Source: Planobispora longispora (GTDB lineage: Bacteria; Actinomycetota; Actinomycetes; Streptosporangiales; Streptosporangiaceae). From it: DNA of 64,000 bases. The stretch spans positions 1 to 64,000 of the forward strand of contig NZ_BOOH01000014.1 of NCBI RefSeq assembly GCF_016863135.1, read 5' to 3'. Position numbers and translations under genes: made by a program. The notes beneath the pieces were generated by a model. That model made no database searches, was not told the origin of the DNA, and was given only the letters and a program-made list of their open reading frames with translations. This document shows positions 9,917-19,421 of this stretch, one piece after another (the first letter of the stretch is position 1; every line of letters begins with the position of its first letter).

Positions 9917-10453
9917 ATGAGCGATCGCGAGAGCCTGCTGACCGAGATCAAGAAGAAGGCGGTGGTGCACGGCAAGGTCGTGCTGTCCTCCGGCAAGGAG
10001 GCGGACTTCTACATCGACCTGCGCCGGATCACCCTCGACGGGACGGCGGCGCCGCTGGTGGGCCGGGTCATGCTCGACCTCACCGAGGACCTGGACTACG
10101 ACGCGGTGGGCGGGCTGACCCTGGGCGCCGACCCGGTCGCGGCGGCCATGCTGCACGCGTCGGCGGCCCGGGGCCGCGCGCTCGACTCCTTCGTGGTCCG
10201 CAAGGCGCAGAAGGCGCACGGCATGCAGCGCCGGATCGAGGGGCCGGAGGTCGCCGGGCGCCGGGTCCTGGTGGTGGAGGACACCTCCACCACCGGCGGC
10301 TCCCCGCTGACGGCGGTGGAGGCGCTGCGCGAGGCGGGCGCGGAGGTCGTGGCGGTGGCCACGATCGTGGACCGGGGGGCCGCCGCCGCCGTCGACGGGG
10401 CCGGTCTGCCGTACCTGACCGCCTACACCCTGGAGGACCTCGACCTGGCCTAG
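9917..10453 (+). CDS. pyrE: orotate phosphoribosyltransferase
   Basis: 178-residue cytosolic enzyme. It joins orotate to PRPP to make OMP in pyrimidine biosynthesis. The PRPP loop is RVLVVEDTSTTGGSP (about 116-130), and the N-terminal KVVLSSGKEADFYIDLR is typical of PyrE. The length matches short actinobacterial PyrE proteins. The reading frame extends upstream to 9749, but that part has no similarity to the family. The ATG at 9917 sits 7 bases after a TAATCT box, consistent with a leaderless mRNA. It is divergent from the sigma factor gene. Confidence 0.95.
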   Translation: MSDRESLLTEIKKKAVVHGKVVLSSGKEADFYIDLRRITLDGTAAPLVGRVMLDLTEDLDYDAVGGLTLGADPVAAAMLHASAARGRALDSFVVRKAQKAHGMQRRIEGPEVAGRRVLVVEDTSTTGGSPLTAVEALREAGAEVVAVATIVDRGAAAAVDGAGLPYLTAYTLEDLDLA

Positions 10454-10603
10454 AGGCCCGCGAGAACGCCCCGGAGCTCGGGAAGCGCCCTGGGGACCTG
10501 CGAGAACATCCCGGAGGCCGGGGCGGGCGCCCGGCCGGTCCGCTCGCCGGGGACGGTGAGGCGACTCGCGAGGACAGAGAGACCACTCGCGGGGACGGTG
10601 AGG

Positions 10604-11014
10604 TCACTCGCGGGGGACGGTGAACTCCTGCCGTTCCCCGACCTTGCCCGGAGGGTGCTCGGCGCCGTTGACGCGGACGCGGACGGCCGACGCGTCGGTC
10701 AGCACCACGTCCACCTTGTCGTCGAAGGACTGGGCCTGCTCCCCCCGGGTCATCTCCCGGTCGAACAGCACATCCCCACCGGTGACCTTCAGAAAGACCG
10801 TCGGGCAGCGTTCCTGCACGCACTCGACGAACACCGTCGGGGCCCGCGAGGGCGAGTCGGAGGGGGCGGAGAGGGGCTTGGTCGCGGGCGGGGTCGCGGA
10901 GCCCGCCTCGGGCTCCGCGCCGAACCCGCCGGTCAGCGAGATGGCGCCCAGCACGATCAGGGCGAGCAGACCCAGCGCTCCCAGTACGGCGAGCGCGAGG
11001 CGGGCGATGCCCAT
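10604..11014 (-). CDS. single-pass membrane protein with DUF4115-like (RodZ C-terminal) domain
   Basis: 136 residues: one N-terminal membrane helix (about 4-26, rich in Leu/Ala/Val), a Pro/Ser-rich linker, and an extracytoplasmic beta domain. The ending FDREMTRGEQAQSFDDKVDV...VRVNGAEHPPGKVGERQEF resembles the RodZ C-terminal DUF4115 fold. It has a Cys pair (VECVQERCP). The cytoplasmic HTH of true RodZ is missing, so this is a stand-alone DUF4115-like protein of unknown role. The start at MGIARL is chosen because the helix follows directly; upstream in-frame sequence only encodes the 21-base repeat. Confidence 0.65.
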   Translation of the reverse strand: MGIARLALAVLGALGLLALIVLGAISLTGGFGAEPEAGSATPPATKPLSAPSDSPSRAPTVFVECVQERCPTVFLKVTGGDVLFDREMTRGEQAQSFDDKVDVVLTDASAVRVRVNGAEHPPGKVGERQEFTVPRE

Positions 11015-11088
11015 CGGATCAGACCTGTGGCGTCCCACACGGTGGAGGGTAGCGGTAGGTGAGGAGGTCTCACGACCACCCCCGCCTT

Positions 11089-11151
11089 TTCCGTCTGAGG
11101 GCAGATCCGTTCCGTCTGAGGGCAGATCCGTTCCGTCTGAGGGCAGATCCG
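11089..11151. repeat. three perfect 21-bp tandem repeats
   Basis: Three identical head-to-tail copies at 11089-11109, 11110-11130 and 11131-11151, with core CCGTCTGAGGGCAGATCC. They lie between the divergent DUF4115-like gene and the aldolase gene. A mini-tandem repeat or clustered operator are both possible. Confidence 0.9.
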
Positions 11152-11256
11152 CCGGGCAGGAGCTACCCGGGCGGGTAGGAACCAGGAATACTGGCCCGGG
11201 GGCCACGCGTCGCCGGGCCCGCCGATCCGCAGCCGACGTCTCCAGGGAGATGACAG

Positions 11257-12279
<1,023 letters not shown>

Positions 12280-12381
12280 GCGGCGTTCCGCGCAGGACAC
12301 CACGTAGCATCAAGCTCGACCGGGGCGTGCCCGGACGGATCCCGCCTCCGCCGCGAATCCGCCGGGCGCGCTTCGCCGTCC

Positions 12382-12429
12382 CTCCCGCCGGTCCGGGCCG
12401 CCTCCCCGCGCGGCCCGGACCGGCGGGAG
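12382..12429 (+). terminator. 20-bp hairpin after the aldolase gene
   Basis: Perfect 20-base arms at 12382-12401 and 12410-12429 with an 8-base loop; the inner arm bases are CCGGGCCGC/GCGGCCCGG. It lies about 100 bases after the fba stop. There is no T-run. Confidence 0.75.
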
Positions 12430-12520
12430 ACGGGCGGGAGACCGGCGCGGGACCGCGCCCCGTCCGGGGCCGGCCGCGGCGACTCCCGGGGCCGATCTTG
12501 GCTCGACGCAGGCCACAGGA

Positions 12521-12526
12521 TAGGAC
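12521..12526 (+). promoter_or_regulatory. promoter of the DUF3151 gene (probably leaderless)
   Basis: TTGGCT-like -35 near 12498, a 17-base spacer, TAGGAC at 12521, then 6 bases to the ATG at 12533. There is no Shine-Dalgarno sequence. The -10 lacks the usual final T. Confidence 0.45.
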
Positions 12527-12532
12527 TTCAGT

Positions 12533-12949
12533 ATGGAATCGCACGAGAACCTCCTCGCCGGACCACCGCCCACCCTCCTGCCGGACACCCCGGAGGCCAG
12601 GGAGGCGCTGGAGCAGAGCGACAAGGCGTCCGACGTCGCCGCGCGCTTTCCCTCCTACTCCGCGGCGTGGGCCGCGCTCGCGGACGAGTACTTCGCCGCC
12701 GGGCACGCCGTGACGTCGTACGCGTTCGCCCGCACCGGCTACCATCGGGGGCTGGACCAGCTGCGCCGGGCCGGGTGGAAGGGCCACGGTCCCATCCCCT
12801 GGGACCACGCGCCCAACCGCGGCTTCCTGCGCTGCCTGTTCGCGCTGTCCCGGGCCGCCCTGGCGATCGGCGAGAAGGACGAGGCGGAGCGCTGCGCGCA
12901 GTTCCTGCGGGACTCCAGCCCCGAGGCCGCGGCGGAGCTCGGCGGCTGA
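12533..12949 (+). CDS. DUF3151 family protein
   Basis: 138 residues matching the actinobacterial DUF3151 pattern: PDTPEAREALE near the start, FPSYSAAWAALADE, AYAFARTGYHRGLDQLRRAGWKG, and GFLRCLFALSRAAL. The function is not known. The family is commonly found next to purA or aldolase genes in actinomycetes, and that context holds here. The last 28 bases of the gene belong to a 36-base sequence that is copied again just downstream. Confidence 0.85.
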   Translation: MESHENLLAGPPPTLLPDTPEAREALEQSDKASDVAARFPSYSAAWAALADEYFAAGHAVTSYAFARTGYHRGLDQLRRAGWKGHGPIPWDHAPNRGFLRCLFALSRAALAIGEKDEAERCAQFLRDSSPEAAAELGG

Positions 12950-13001
12950 CACAGGGATCCCGGCTCCGAGGCCGCGGCGGAGCCCGGCGGCTGACACAGG
13001 G
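12921..13001. repeat. 36-bp direct repeat spanning a stop codon
   Basis: 12921-12956 and 12966-13001 are identical except for one base (T/C), with a 45-base period. The first copy includes the DUF3151 C-terminus and its TGA. The second is an untranslated echo. Confidence 0.85.
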
Positions 13002-13032
13002 TCACCGGAGAGCCGTCGCAGCCTGGAGAAAC

Positions 13033-13052
13033 CTCCCGTCCTGTGACGGGAG
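13033..13052. other. 8-bp hairpin upstream of purA promoter
   Basis: CTCCCGTC-CTGT-GACGGGAG. It is followed at 13062-13076 by a second inverted repeat CCCGAC-CTC-GTCGGG that abuts the proposed -10. The first could end DUF3151 transcription. The second could be an operator. Confidence 0.5.
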
Positions 13053-13076
13053 ATCCCCTTTCCCGACCTCGTCGGG

Positions 13077-13082
13077 TATTCT
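13077..13082 (+). promoter_or_regulatory. proposed purA -10 box
   Basis: TATTCT, matching TANNNT, about 66 bases before the purA ATG. If used, the mRNA would begin near 13089 and immediately contain the terminator-like hairpin at 13096-13130. No clear -35 was seen. Confidence 0.4.
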
Positions 13083-13095
13083 CTCCTCGCAAGAG

Positions 13096-13130
13096 CCCCT
13101 GTCGCGATTGCGCCAGGGGTTTTCGTTTTT
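13096..13130 (+). terminator. intrinsic terminator or attenuator in front of purA
   Basis: CCCCTG (13096-13101) pairs with CAGGGG (13114-13119), with an inner CGC-GATT-GCG stem. It is followed by a T-rich tract (TTTTCGTTTTT) that is rare in this GC-rich DNA. Only 17 bases separate the tract from the purA ATG. It could terminate DUF3151 transcription, or act as an attenuator in the purA leader. Confidence 0.65.
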
Positions 13131-13147
13131 GCAGTGGGAGACTAACG

Positions 13148-14431
13148 ATGCCGGCTGTCGTTCTCTTCGGCGCCCAGTGGGGCGATGAAGGCAAGGGTAA
13201 GGCCACCGACCTGCTCGGCGACCAGGTTGACTACGTCGTCCGATACCAGGGCGGCAACAACGCGGGCCACACGGTCGTCATCGGCGACCAGAAGTACGCC
13301 CTGCACCTGCTCCCCACGGGAGTGCTCTCGCCGAACGTCATCCCGGTCATCGGCAACGGCGTCGTCATCGACCCCGGCGTGCTGCTGAGCGAGATCGAGG
13401 GGCTGGAGGCCCGCGGGGTCTCCTCCGAGCGACTGCTGATCTCCGCCAACGCGCACCTGATCATGCCGCACCACAAGGCCATCGACAAGGTCAGCGAGCG
13501 TTACCTCGGCAAGGCGCGGATCGGCACGACGGGCCGGGGCATCGGCCCGGCCTACGGCGACAAGATCTACCGGATGGGCATCCGGGTCCAGGACCTGCTC
13601 GACCCGGGCATCCTGCAGAAGAAGATCGAGATCGCCCTCGGCGAGAAGAACCAGATCCTCACCAAGATCTACAACCGGCGCGGGCTCGACCCGGCCCAGG
13701 TCCTGGAGGAGTACCTCGGCTACGCCGAGCGCCTGCGCCCGCACATCGCCGACACCTCGCTGATCCTGAGCCGGGCGCTGGACGAGGGCAAGGTCGTGCT
13801 GCTGGAGGGCGGGCAGGGCAACCTGCTCGACATCGACCACGGCACCTACCCGTTCGTCACCTCCTCCTCGCCCACCTCGGGCGGCGCCTGCACCGGCGCG
13901 GGCATCCCGCCCACCCGCCTCACCCGCGTGATCGGCATCCTCAAGGCGTACACCACGCGCGTCGGCTCCGGCCCCTTCCCCACCGAGCTCGACGACGAGA
14001 TGGGCGAGTGGCTGCGCACCACCGGCGGCGAGTACGGCGTGACCACCGGCCGCAACCGCCGCTGCGGCTGGTTCGACGCGGTCATCGCCCGCTACGCCAC
14101 CCGGATCAACGGCGTCACCGACTTCTTCCTCACCAAGCTGGACGTGCTGTCCGGCCTGGAGAAGATCCCGGTCTGCGTCGCCTACGAGGTGGACGGCGTG
14201 CGTCACGACGAGATCCCGATGACCCAGACGGACTTCCACCACGCCACGCCGGTCTACGAGGAGTTCCCCGGCTGGCAGGAGGACATCTCCGGCGCCAAGT
14301 CCTTCGAGGACCTGCCCGCCAACGCCCGGGCCTACGTCAAGGCCCTGGAGGAGATGAGCGGGGCCCCGATCTCGGCCATCGGCGTCGGCCCCGGCCGCAC
14401 CGAGACCCTCCAGCTCCGCCCGCTGATCTGA
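13148..14431 (+). CDS. purA: adenylosuccinate synthetase
   Basis: 427-residue cytosolic GTP-dependent enzyme. It converts IMP and aspartate to adenylosuccinate in the first committed step to AMP. The N-terminal [16 protein letters not shown] loop, the GGNNAGHTV segment, [14 protein letters not shown] and [13 protein letters not shown] are all diagnostic. The length is standard. GTGGGAGACTAACG precedes the ATG. The gene lies directly behind a terminator-like structure, which suggests regulated read-through. purD and purC are a few kilobases downstream. Confidence 0.97.
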   Translation: MPAVVLFGAQWGDEGKGKATDLLGDQVDYVVRYQGGNNAGHTVVIGDQKYALHLLPTGVLSPNVIPVIGNGVVIDPGVLLSEIEGLEARGVSSERLLISANAHLIMPHHKAIDKVSERYLGKARIGTTGRGIGPAYGDKIYRMGIRVQDLLDPGILQKKIEIALGEKNQILTKIYNRRGLDPAQVLEEYLGYAERLRPHIADTSLILSRALDEGKVVLLEGGQGNLLDIDHGTYPFVTSSSPTSGGACTGAGIPPTRLTRVIGILKAYTTRVGSGPFPTELDDEMGEWLRTTGGEYGVTTGRNRRCGWFDAVIARYATRINGVTDFFLTKLDVLSGLEKIPVCVAYEVDGVRHDEIPMTQTDFHHATPVYEEFPGWQEDISGAKSFEDLPANARAYVKALEEMSGAPISAIGVGPGRTETLQLRPLI

Positions 14432-14464
14432 TCCTGCCCGGTCCCTGTCCGATCCTTGGATCAC

Positions 14465-14498
14465 ATTCCCCGCATGCGGCGCGCCGCATGCGGGGAAT
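14465..14498 (+). terminator. 34-bp perfect palindrome after purA
   Basis: A completely self-complementary 34-base sequence (ATTCCCCGCATGCGGCG and its reverse complement, with no spacer) 33 bases after the purA stop. It probably acts as a transcription terminator. Its end is 16 bases from the -10 of the next gene. Confidence 0.7.
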
Positions 14499-14514
14499 CC
14501 GGGTCTGTTGTCGG

Positions 14515-14520
14515 TAAAGT
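14515..14520 (+). promoter_or_regulatory. -10 element for leaderless GDPD gene
   Basis: TAAAGT, 6 bases before the GTG at 14527. No Shine-Dalgarno sequence is present. Confidence 0.55.
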
Positions 14521-14526
14521 CCCCCT

Positions 14527-15453
14527 GTGCCTGCCGAGATTCACGGTCACCGGGGAGCCCGAGGGCTCCGCCCGGAGAACACGCTGCCCGGTCTCGCCCA
14601 CGCCCTCGAACTGGGCGTCCACGCGCTGGAGTTCGACGTCGCCATGACGGCCGACCGGCGCCTGGTGCTCACCCACGATCTCACCGTGTCCCAGGTGACC
14701 AGCGCCGACACCCGCCCGGCCTTCCGCGGCGACCCCCTGTTCCCCTACGTGGGCCGGCCGGTCGGCTCGCTCACCCTGGCGCAGCTGCGCACCCTCGACT
14801 GCGGCGTACGGCTCCCGCTCCATCCCGGCGACCGCTTCGCCGCGACCCAGATGCCCGTGCCGGACACCCGGATGCCGACGCTGGGGGCCGTGCTGGGCCT
14901 GGTGGACGCCTACGGCGCCGACGGCGTGCGCCTGCACGTGGAGCTCAAGTCCGACCCCACCCGCCCGGACCTGTCCGCCGATCCGCGCGAGTTCACCGAG
15001 ATGGTGGTCGCCGAGCTCGACCGGCACCGCAGGCTCGGCGGCGCGGCGATCCTCAGCTTCGACTGGCGCGTCCTGCGGATCGCGCGGGAGCTGGCCCCCG
15101 CGACGCAGCGCTACGCGCTGATCGAGCTGGACACCCTGGACGGCGTCTGGCTGGACGGCCTGGACCTGGCGGACTTCGACGGCGACGTCCCGGCCGCCGC
15201 GGCGGCGGCCGGGGGCACCACGGTCTCGCCCGAGCACGTGATGGTGGACGAGCGGTTCGCCCGGCAGGCGGAGCGGGCCGGGCTGCCGGTGGCCCCGTGG
15301 ACGGTCAACGAGCCCGCCAGGGCCGCGGAACTGCTCGACCTGGGCGTGGCCGGGATCGTCACCGACTACCCCGACCGGATGCGCGAGCTGTGGGCGGGGC
15401 GGGGACTGCCCCTCCCCGCCCCGATCACCGCCCGGCGCGCCGTCGGCGTCTGA
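14527..15453 (+). CDS. glycerophosphodiester phosphodiesterase
   Basis: 308-residue GDPD-family TIM-barrel enzyme. It hydrolyses glycerophosphodiesters to glycerol 3-phosphate and an alcohol. The hallmark HGHRGARGLRPENTLPG occurs at the N-terminus (catalytic His and metal Glu), followed by LEFDVAMTADRRLVLTHD (metal ligands and second catalytic His). HVELKSD and a C-terminal PWTVNEPARAAELLDLGVAGIVTDYPD complete the pattern. There is no signal peptide, so it is probably cytoplasmic. The GTG start is set by the upstream TAAAGT box. Confidence 0.92.
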   Translation: MPAEIHGHRGARGLRPENTLPGLAHALELGVHALEFDVAMTADRRLVLTHDLTVSQVTSADTRPAFRGDPLFPYVGRPVGSLTLAQLRTLDCGVRLPLHPGDRFAATQMPVPDTRMPTLGAVLGLVDAYGADGVRLHVELKSDPTRPDLSADPREFTEMVVAELDRHRRLGGAAILSFDWRVLRIARELAPATQRYALIELDTLDGVWLDGLDLADFDGDVPAAAAAAGGTTVSPEHVMVDERFARQAERAGLPVAPWTVNEPARAAELLDLGVAGIVTDYPDRMRELWAGRGLPLPAPITARRAVGV

Positions 15454-15469
15454 CGGCGTCCGCGGCTTC

Positions 15470-16588
15470 CTACAGCCAGCCGTTGCGGCGGAAGCCCCGG
15501 TAGAGCAGCGAGCAGACCAGCACCATGACGCCGATCACCGCCGGATAGCCGTAGACGGAGTTCAGCTCCGGCATGTGGTCGAAGTTCATCCCGTAGATGC
15601 CGGCGATCATCGTGGGGACGGCCATGATGGCGACCCACGAGGAGATCTTCCGCATGTCCTCGTTGGCGAGGGCGTTGGAGCGGGCGAGCGCCGCCTGCAG
15701 GACGGAGTTGCACAGCTCGTTGGACGACTCCACCTGCTCGCAGACGCGGGCGAGGTGGTCGACGACGTCGCGGAAGTACTCCCGCATCTCGGAGGGGATC
15801 ATCCGGCGCTGCGCCAGGGTGGACAGCGGCGCCTGGAGCGGGGTGACGGCCCGCTTCATCTCGATCATCTCGCGCTTGAGGTTGTAGATCCGGCCGATGT
15901 CCCGGGCGCTGACGTCGGCGAAGACCATGGCCTCCACGTCCTCCAGCTCGGTCTGCATCTCGTCGGCCACGTGCAGGTATTTGTCCACGACGTGGTCGGC
16001 GATGGCGTGCAGCACACCGGTCGGGCCGCGGTTGAGCAGCTTGGGCTTGTCCTCCAGGCGCTCGCGCACCAGCGACAGCGGGCAGTACTCGCCGTGCCGC
16101 ACGGTCACCACGAAGTCGGGGCCGACGAACACCATGATCTCGCCGGTGCCGATGACCTCGCTGGTCGCGGTCAGCTCGGCGTGCTCCAGGTAGGCGATGG
16201 TCTTCAGGACCACGAACAGGGAGTCGTCGTAACGTTCCACCTTGGGCCGCTGATGCGCCTTGACGGCGTCCTCGACGGCGAGCGGGTGCAGGTCGAAGAC
16301 CTCGGCCAACCACTCGACCTCGGGGGCGTCGGGCTCGTGCAGGCCGACCCAGACGAAACCGTCGGCCTTCTCCTTGCCGGCGTTGTGCTCGCGGACGAGC
16401 TCCAGGGCGTCGGGGATGCCCAGAGCCTCGACCTTCTTGCCGCCGATGTAGGCGGCGTACTCGACGAGTGAGTCGCTCGGCGGGACGCAGGCGCTCCCGC
16501 GCCGGTCACGCATCATGGGAGCGGAAATGTGAGGAATACGGGCAGCACGTGCGTGCTTGATACGAGGAAACAGGAGCGAGGAGCGCAT
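15470..16588 (-). CDS. corA: CorA-type Mg2+/Co2+ channel
   Basis: 372-residue CorA family membrane protein forming a pentameric divalent cation channel. A large N-terminal cytoplasmic domain leads through the long stalk helix (DEMQTELEDVEAMVFADV...) to two C-terminal membrane helices. The signature YGMNFDHMPELN is the GMN selectivity loop, and the tail RGFRRNGWL is basic. The ATG at 16588 is preceded by GGGAAGG. A further ATG pair at 16513-16516 lacks a ribosome-binding site. It is convergent with the GDPD gene. Confidence 0.92.
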   Translation of the reverse strand: MRSSLLFPRIKHARAARIPHISAPMMRDRRGSACVPPSDSLVEYAAYIGGKKVEALGIPDALELVREHNAGKEKADGFVWVGLHEPDAPEVEWLAEVFDLHPLAVEDAVKAHQRPKVERYDDSLFVVLKTIAYLEHAELTATSEVIGTGEIMVFVGPDFVVTVRHGEYCPLSLVRERLEDKPKLLNRGPTGVLHAIADHVVDKYLHVADEMQTELEDVEAMVFADVSARDIGRIYNLKREMIEMKRAVTPLQAPLSTLAQRRMIPSEMREYFRDVVDHLARVCEQVESSNELCNSVLQAALARSNALANEDMRKISSWVAIMAVPTMIAGIYGMNFDHMPELNSVYGYPAVIGVMVLVCSLLYRGFRRNGWL

Positions 16589-17032
16589 AACATGCCTTCC
16601 CGCCCGATCCGGCACTTCTCTGCGCGCGACGCGATGTCACCTCAGTTCGAATCAGGAATGCGCGCAAGACCGATCGGGCACCGATGCGGAGTGGTTGAGA
16701 GGGCGCACGGGCAGCGTGCGCGAGCACGTACTGCTGGGATCGCCAGAGGACATTCCCAAACCACCTCCAATCGGCAGCGGGCACACAAAGTCGTACGAAT
16801 CTATCACAGGATAGAAGTACGGCTCCCAGGGTACTCCCAGCTCCGGGCCCCCGACCGGAAACTCGTCACTTCAGCCCTGTATGTCCCGCCCACGCCTCTC
16901 CGCCGGCCCCGACGCCCGCTCCCGCCGCCCCGCGCCGCCTCCTCCGATGGCGCCGGTACGGCGACGCCTCGCACAGACCCCTCCGGCGCCGCCGTACGGT
17001 GAGACGCCCGACGGCCGTCCACAGCCCTCCAC
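16589..17032. other. 444-base intergenic region between corA and purD
   Basis: No gene could be supported. It carries the divergent promoters. A perfect small inverted repeat TCTATC-ACAG-GATAGA lies at 16800-16815, and on the minus strand a TAGATT box overlaps it, facing corA. A TTCGAATC stretch near 16645 resembles a tRNA T-loop but does not fold into a tRNA. The corA mRNA leader could be about 200 bases long. No known riboswitch fold was recognised. Confidence 0.5.
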
Positions 17033-17038
17033 TAGGCT
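17033..17038 (+). promoter_or_regulatory. -10 element for leaderless purD
   Basis: TAGGCT, 7 bases before the GTG at 17046. No Shine-Dalgarno sequence is present. Confidence 0.6.
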
Positions 17039-17045
17039 CTTCGGC

Positions 17046-18284
17046 GTGCGCGTTCTCGTAATCGGATCCGGCGGGCGTGAGCATGCCCTGTGCCGGTCGC
17101 TGGCAGCAGACCCCCAGGTCACCGAGGTCCACTGTGCTCCCGGAAACGCCGGGATCGCGCGGGTGGCGACCCTTCACCCGGTGACCCCGACCGACCCGGC
17201 CGCGGTCGCGGCCCTGGCCCTGGAGCTGGGCGCCGACCTGGTCGCGGTCGGCCCCGAGGCGCCGCTGGTGGCCGGGGTCGCCGACGCGGTCCGGGAGGCG
17301 GGCGTCCCCTGCTTCGGCCCCTCGGCCCGGGCCGCCATGCTCGAGGGCTCCAAGGCCTTCGCCAAGGACGTCATGACCGCCGCGGGCGTGCCCACCGCGC
17401 GCTCCCGCACCTGCGCCACCCCCGGGGAGGCCGCCGCCGCCCTGGACGAGTTCGGCGCGCCGTACGTGGTCAAGGACGACGGTCTGGCGGCCGGCAAGGG
17501 CGTGGTGGTCACCGACGACCGCGACGAGGCGCTCCGGCACGCCGCCGCCTGCGAGCGGGTCGTCATCGAGGAGTTCCTGGACGGCCCCGAGGTGTCGCTC
17601 TTCGCGCTCTGCGACGGGAGCACCGCCGTCCCGCTCCAGCCCGCCCAGGACCACAAGCGCGCCTACGACGGCGACGCCGGCCCCAACACCGGCGGCATGG
17701 GCGCCTACACCCCGCTGACCTGGGCCCCGGAGGGCCTGACCGAGCAGGTCATGTCCGAGACCGTCATCCCGACGGTGACCGAGCTGGCCCGGCGCGGCAC
17801 GCCGTACACCGGGGTGCTCTACGTGGGGCTGGCCCTGACCGCCAAGGGCCCGAAGGTGATCGAGTTCAACGCCCGCTTCGGCGACCCGGAGACCCAGGTC
17901 GTGCTGGACCGCCTCCAGACCCCGCTGGCCGGCCTCCTGCTCGCCTGCGCCGAGGGGACGCTGGACGCGTTCGGGCCGATCTCCTACCGCGGCGGCGCGG
18001 CGGTGACCGTGGTGGTCGCGGCGGAGAACTACCCGGACACCCCGGTCAAGGGCGACGTGATCGAGGGCCTCGCGGAGGCGGACGAGGTCGAGGGCGCCTA
18101 CGTGCTGCACGCCGGGACCGCCTTCGACGGCGACCGGATCGTCTCCAGCGGCGGCCGGGTGCTCAGCGTGGTCGGCGCCGGCCCCGACGTGGCCGCCGCC
18201 CGTGACGCCGCCTACGAGGCGGTCGGCCGCATCCGCCTGCGCGGCTCCCACCACCGCACCGACATCGCCCACCAGGCGCTGTAG
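17046..18284 (+). CDS. purD: phosphoribosylamine-glycine ligase (GARS)
   Basis: 412-residue ATP-grasp enzyme. It joins phosphoribosylamine and glycine in step 2 of purine synthesis. The N-terminal VLVIGSGGREHAL, HCAPGNAG, the ATP-grasp core FAKDVMTAAGVPTA and VVKDDGLAAGKGV, and EFNARFGDPETQ (metal ligands) are diagnostic. GTG is chosen because it begins the Rossmann strand directly and lies 7 bases after TAGGCT. The longer in-frame extension to 16881 has no family similarity. Confidence 0.96.
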   Translation: MRVLVIGSGGREHALCRSLAADPQVTEVHCAPGNAGIARVATLHPVTPTDPAAVAALALELGADLVAVGPEAPLVAGVADAVREAGVPCFGPSARAAMLEGSKAFAKDVMTAAGVPTARSRTCATPGEAAAALDEFGAPYVVKDDGLAAGKGVVVTDDRDEALRHAAACERVVIEEFLDGPEVSLFALCDGSTAVPLQPAQDHKRAYDGDAGPNTGGMGAYTPLTWAPEGLTEQVMSETVIPTVTELARRGTPYTGVLYVGLALTAKGPKVIEFNARFGDPETQVVLDRLQTPLAGLLLACAEGTLDAFGPISYRGGAAVTVVVAAENYPDTPVKGDVIEGLAEADEVEGAYVLHAGTAFDGDRIVSSGGRVLSVVGAGPDVAAARDAAYEAVGRIRLRGSHHRTDIAHQAL

Positions 18285-18345
18285 CGGCGGGCCCGGGGCG
18301 TCCGCGGCGCGGACACCCCGGCCGTCTCCCGGACGCCGTCGTCGG

Positions 18346-18376
18346 GGCGCCGGCTTCCACGGAGGAATCCGGCGCC
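18346..18376 (+). terminator. hairpin after purD
   Basis: GGCGCCGG (18346-18353) and CCGGCGCC (18369-18376) are perfect 8-base arms, 61 bases after the purD stop. There is no T-run. Confidence 0.45.
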
Positions 18377-18457
18377 TGCGCACCGGCCGCCGATGCCGCC
18401 GGACCGGGGAACGGCTCCGGAGCCTTCCCCTCGTCGAAGAGGTCTAGACCCTCCTGG

Positions 18458-18463
18458 CAGACT
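18458..18463 (+). promoter_or_regulatory. possible -10 for leaderless purC
   Basis: CAGACT, 6 bases before the GTG at 18470. It fits only the A2 and T6 positions of TANNNT, so it is weaker than the others. There is no Shine-Dalgarno sequence. Confidence 0.35.
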
Positions 18464-18469
18464 TGGTCC

Positions 18470-19306
18470 GTGAAGCACCTGCACTCCGGCAAGGTCCGTG
18501 ACCTCTACCAGACCGACGACGGCCTGCTCCTGATGGTCGCCTCGGACCGCATCTCGGCCTTCGACCACGTCCTGACCCCCGACATCCCGGACAAGGGCGC
18601 GATCCTCACCCAGATGTCGCTGTGGTGGTTCGAGCAGCTGGCCGACGTCGTGCCCAACCACGTGGTGGCCCCCGGCCCCGACTCGCGCAGCGTGTTGTGC
18701 AGGCCGCTGCGGATGGTCCCGGTGGAGTGCGTCGCCCGGGGCTATCTGACCGGCTCCGGGCTCATCGACTACCGCCGCGACGGCGAGGTCTCCGGGGTGC
18801 GGCTGGAGCCCGGCCTGGTGGACGGGTCCCGGCTCCCCGAGCCGATCTTCACCCCCTCGACCAAGGCGGCCGTCGGCGAGCACGACGAGCCCATCAGCTT
18901 CGAGCGGGTCGTGGCGGAGGTCGGCGCCGACACGGCCGAGGAGCTGCGCCGGATCACGCTCGCCGTCTACCGGCGCGGCGCGGAGATCGCCCTGGAGCGG
19001 GGGATCATCCTGGCCGACACGAAGATCGAGCTGGGCTGGGACGCCGACGGCGCGCTGACCCTCGGCGACGAGGTGCTGACCCCCGACTCCTCCCGCTTCT
19101 GGCCGCTCGACCAGTGGGAGCCCGGCCGTTCGCAGCCCTCCTTCGACAAGCAGTACGTCCGCGACTGGCTCACCTCTCCGGCGTCCGGCTGGGACCGCGC
19201 CTCGGGTGAGGCTCCGCCCCCTCTCCCGGATGACGTGGTAGAACGCACTCGCGACCGATACGTGGAGGCTTACGAGAAACTGACTGGTCAATCCTTCAGG
19301 GGGTAG
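18470..19306 (+). CDS. purC: SAICAR synthase
   Basis: 278-residue phosphoribosylaminoimidazole-succinocarboxamide synthase. It adds aspartate to CAIR with ATP in purine synthesis. Diagnostic stretches are HSGKVRDLYQ, VASDRISAFDHV, RPLRMVPVECVARGYLTGSG, ILADTKIELGWD and DEVLTPDSSRFW. It follows purD in the same direction but after a hairpin, so it probably has its own promoter. The GTG start gives the expected N-terminus. Confidence 0.96.
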   Translation: MKHLHSGKVRDLYQTDDGLLLMVASDRISAFDHVLTPDIPDKGAILTQMSLWWFEQLADVVPNHVVAPGPDSRSVLCRPLRMVPVECVARGYLTGSGLIDYRRDGEVSGVRLEPGLVDGSRLPEPIFTPSTKAAVGEHDEPISFERVVAEVGADTAEELRRITLAVYRRGAEIALERGIILADTKIELGWDADGALTLGDEVLTPDSSRFWPLDQWEPGRSQPSFDKQYVRDWLTSPASGWDRASGEAPPPLPDDVVERTRDRYVEAYEKLTGQSFRG

Positions 19307-19421
19307 TTCCTCCCCGAAGTGCCAGGTTCAGAAGGTGCGCAACGGCTACTGTTGGGCCGACGCTCAGGCTGCCGCCCTCGTCGCACGATTCCCACCTCTC
19401 CATTTCCAAGGAGCATGACGC

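Noticed and set aside
11089-11151. CRISPR-like repeats (also 26525-26612 and 57174-57240)
   Set aside because: Copies are directly adjacent with no unique spacers, and there are no cas genes.
12280-12532. Small ORFs across the gap between fba and DUF3151
   Set aside because: The region is explained by the 20-bp terminator hairpin and the DUF3151 promoter.
16640-16780. tRNA-like pieces (TTCGAATC, GTGGTTGAGAGGGC)
   Set aside because: The T-stem has mismatches and no acceptor, D and anticodon arms assemble into a cloverleaf on either strand.
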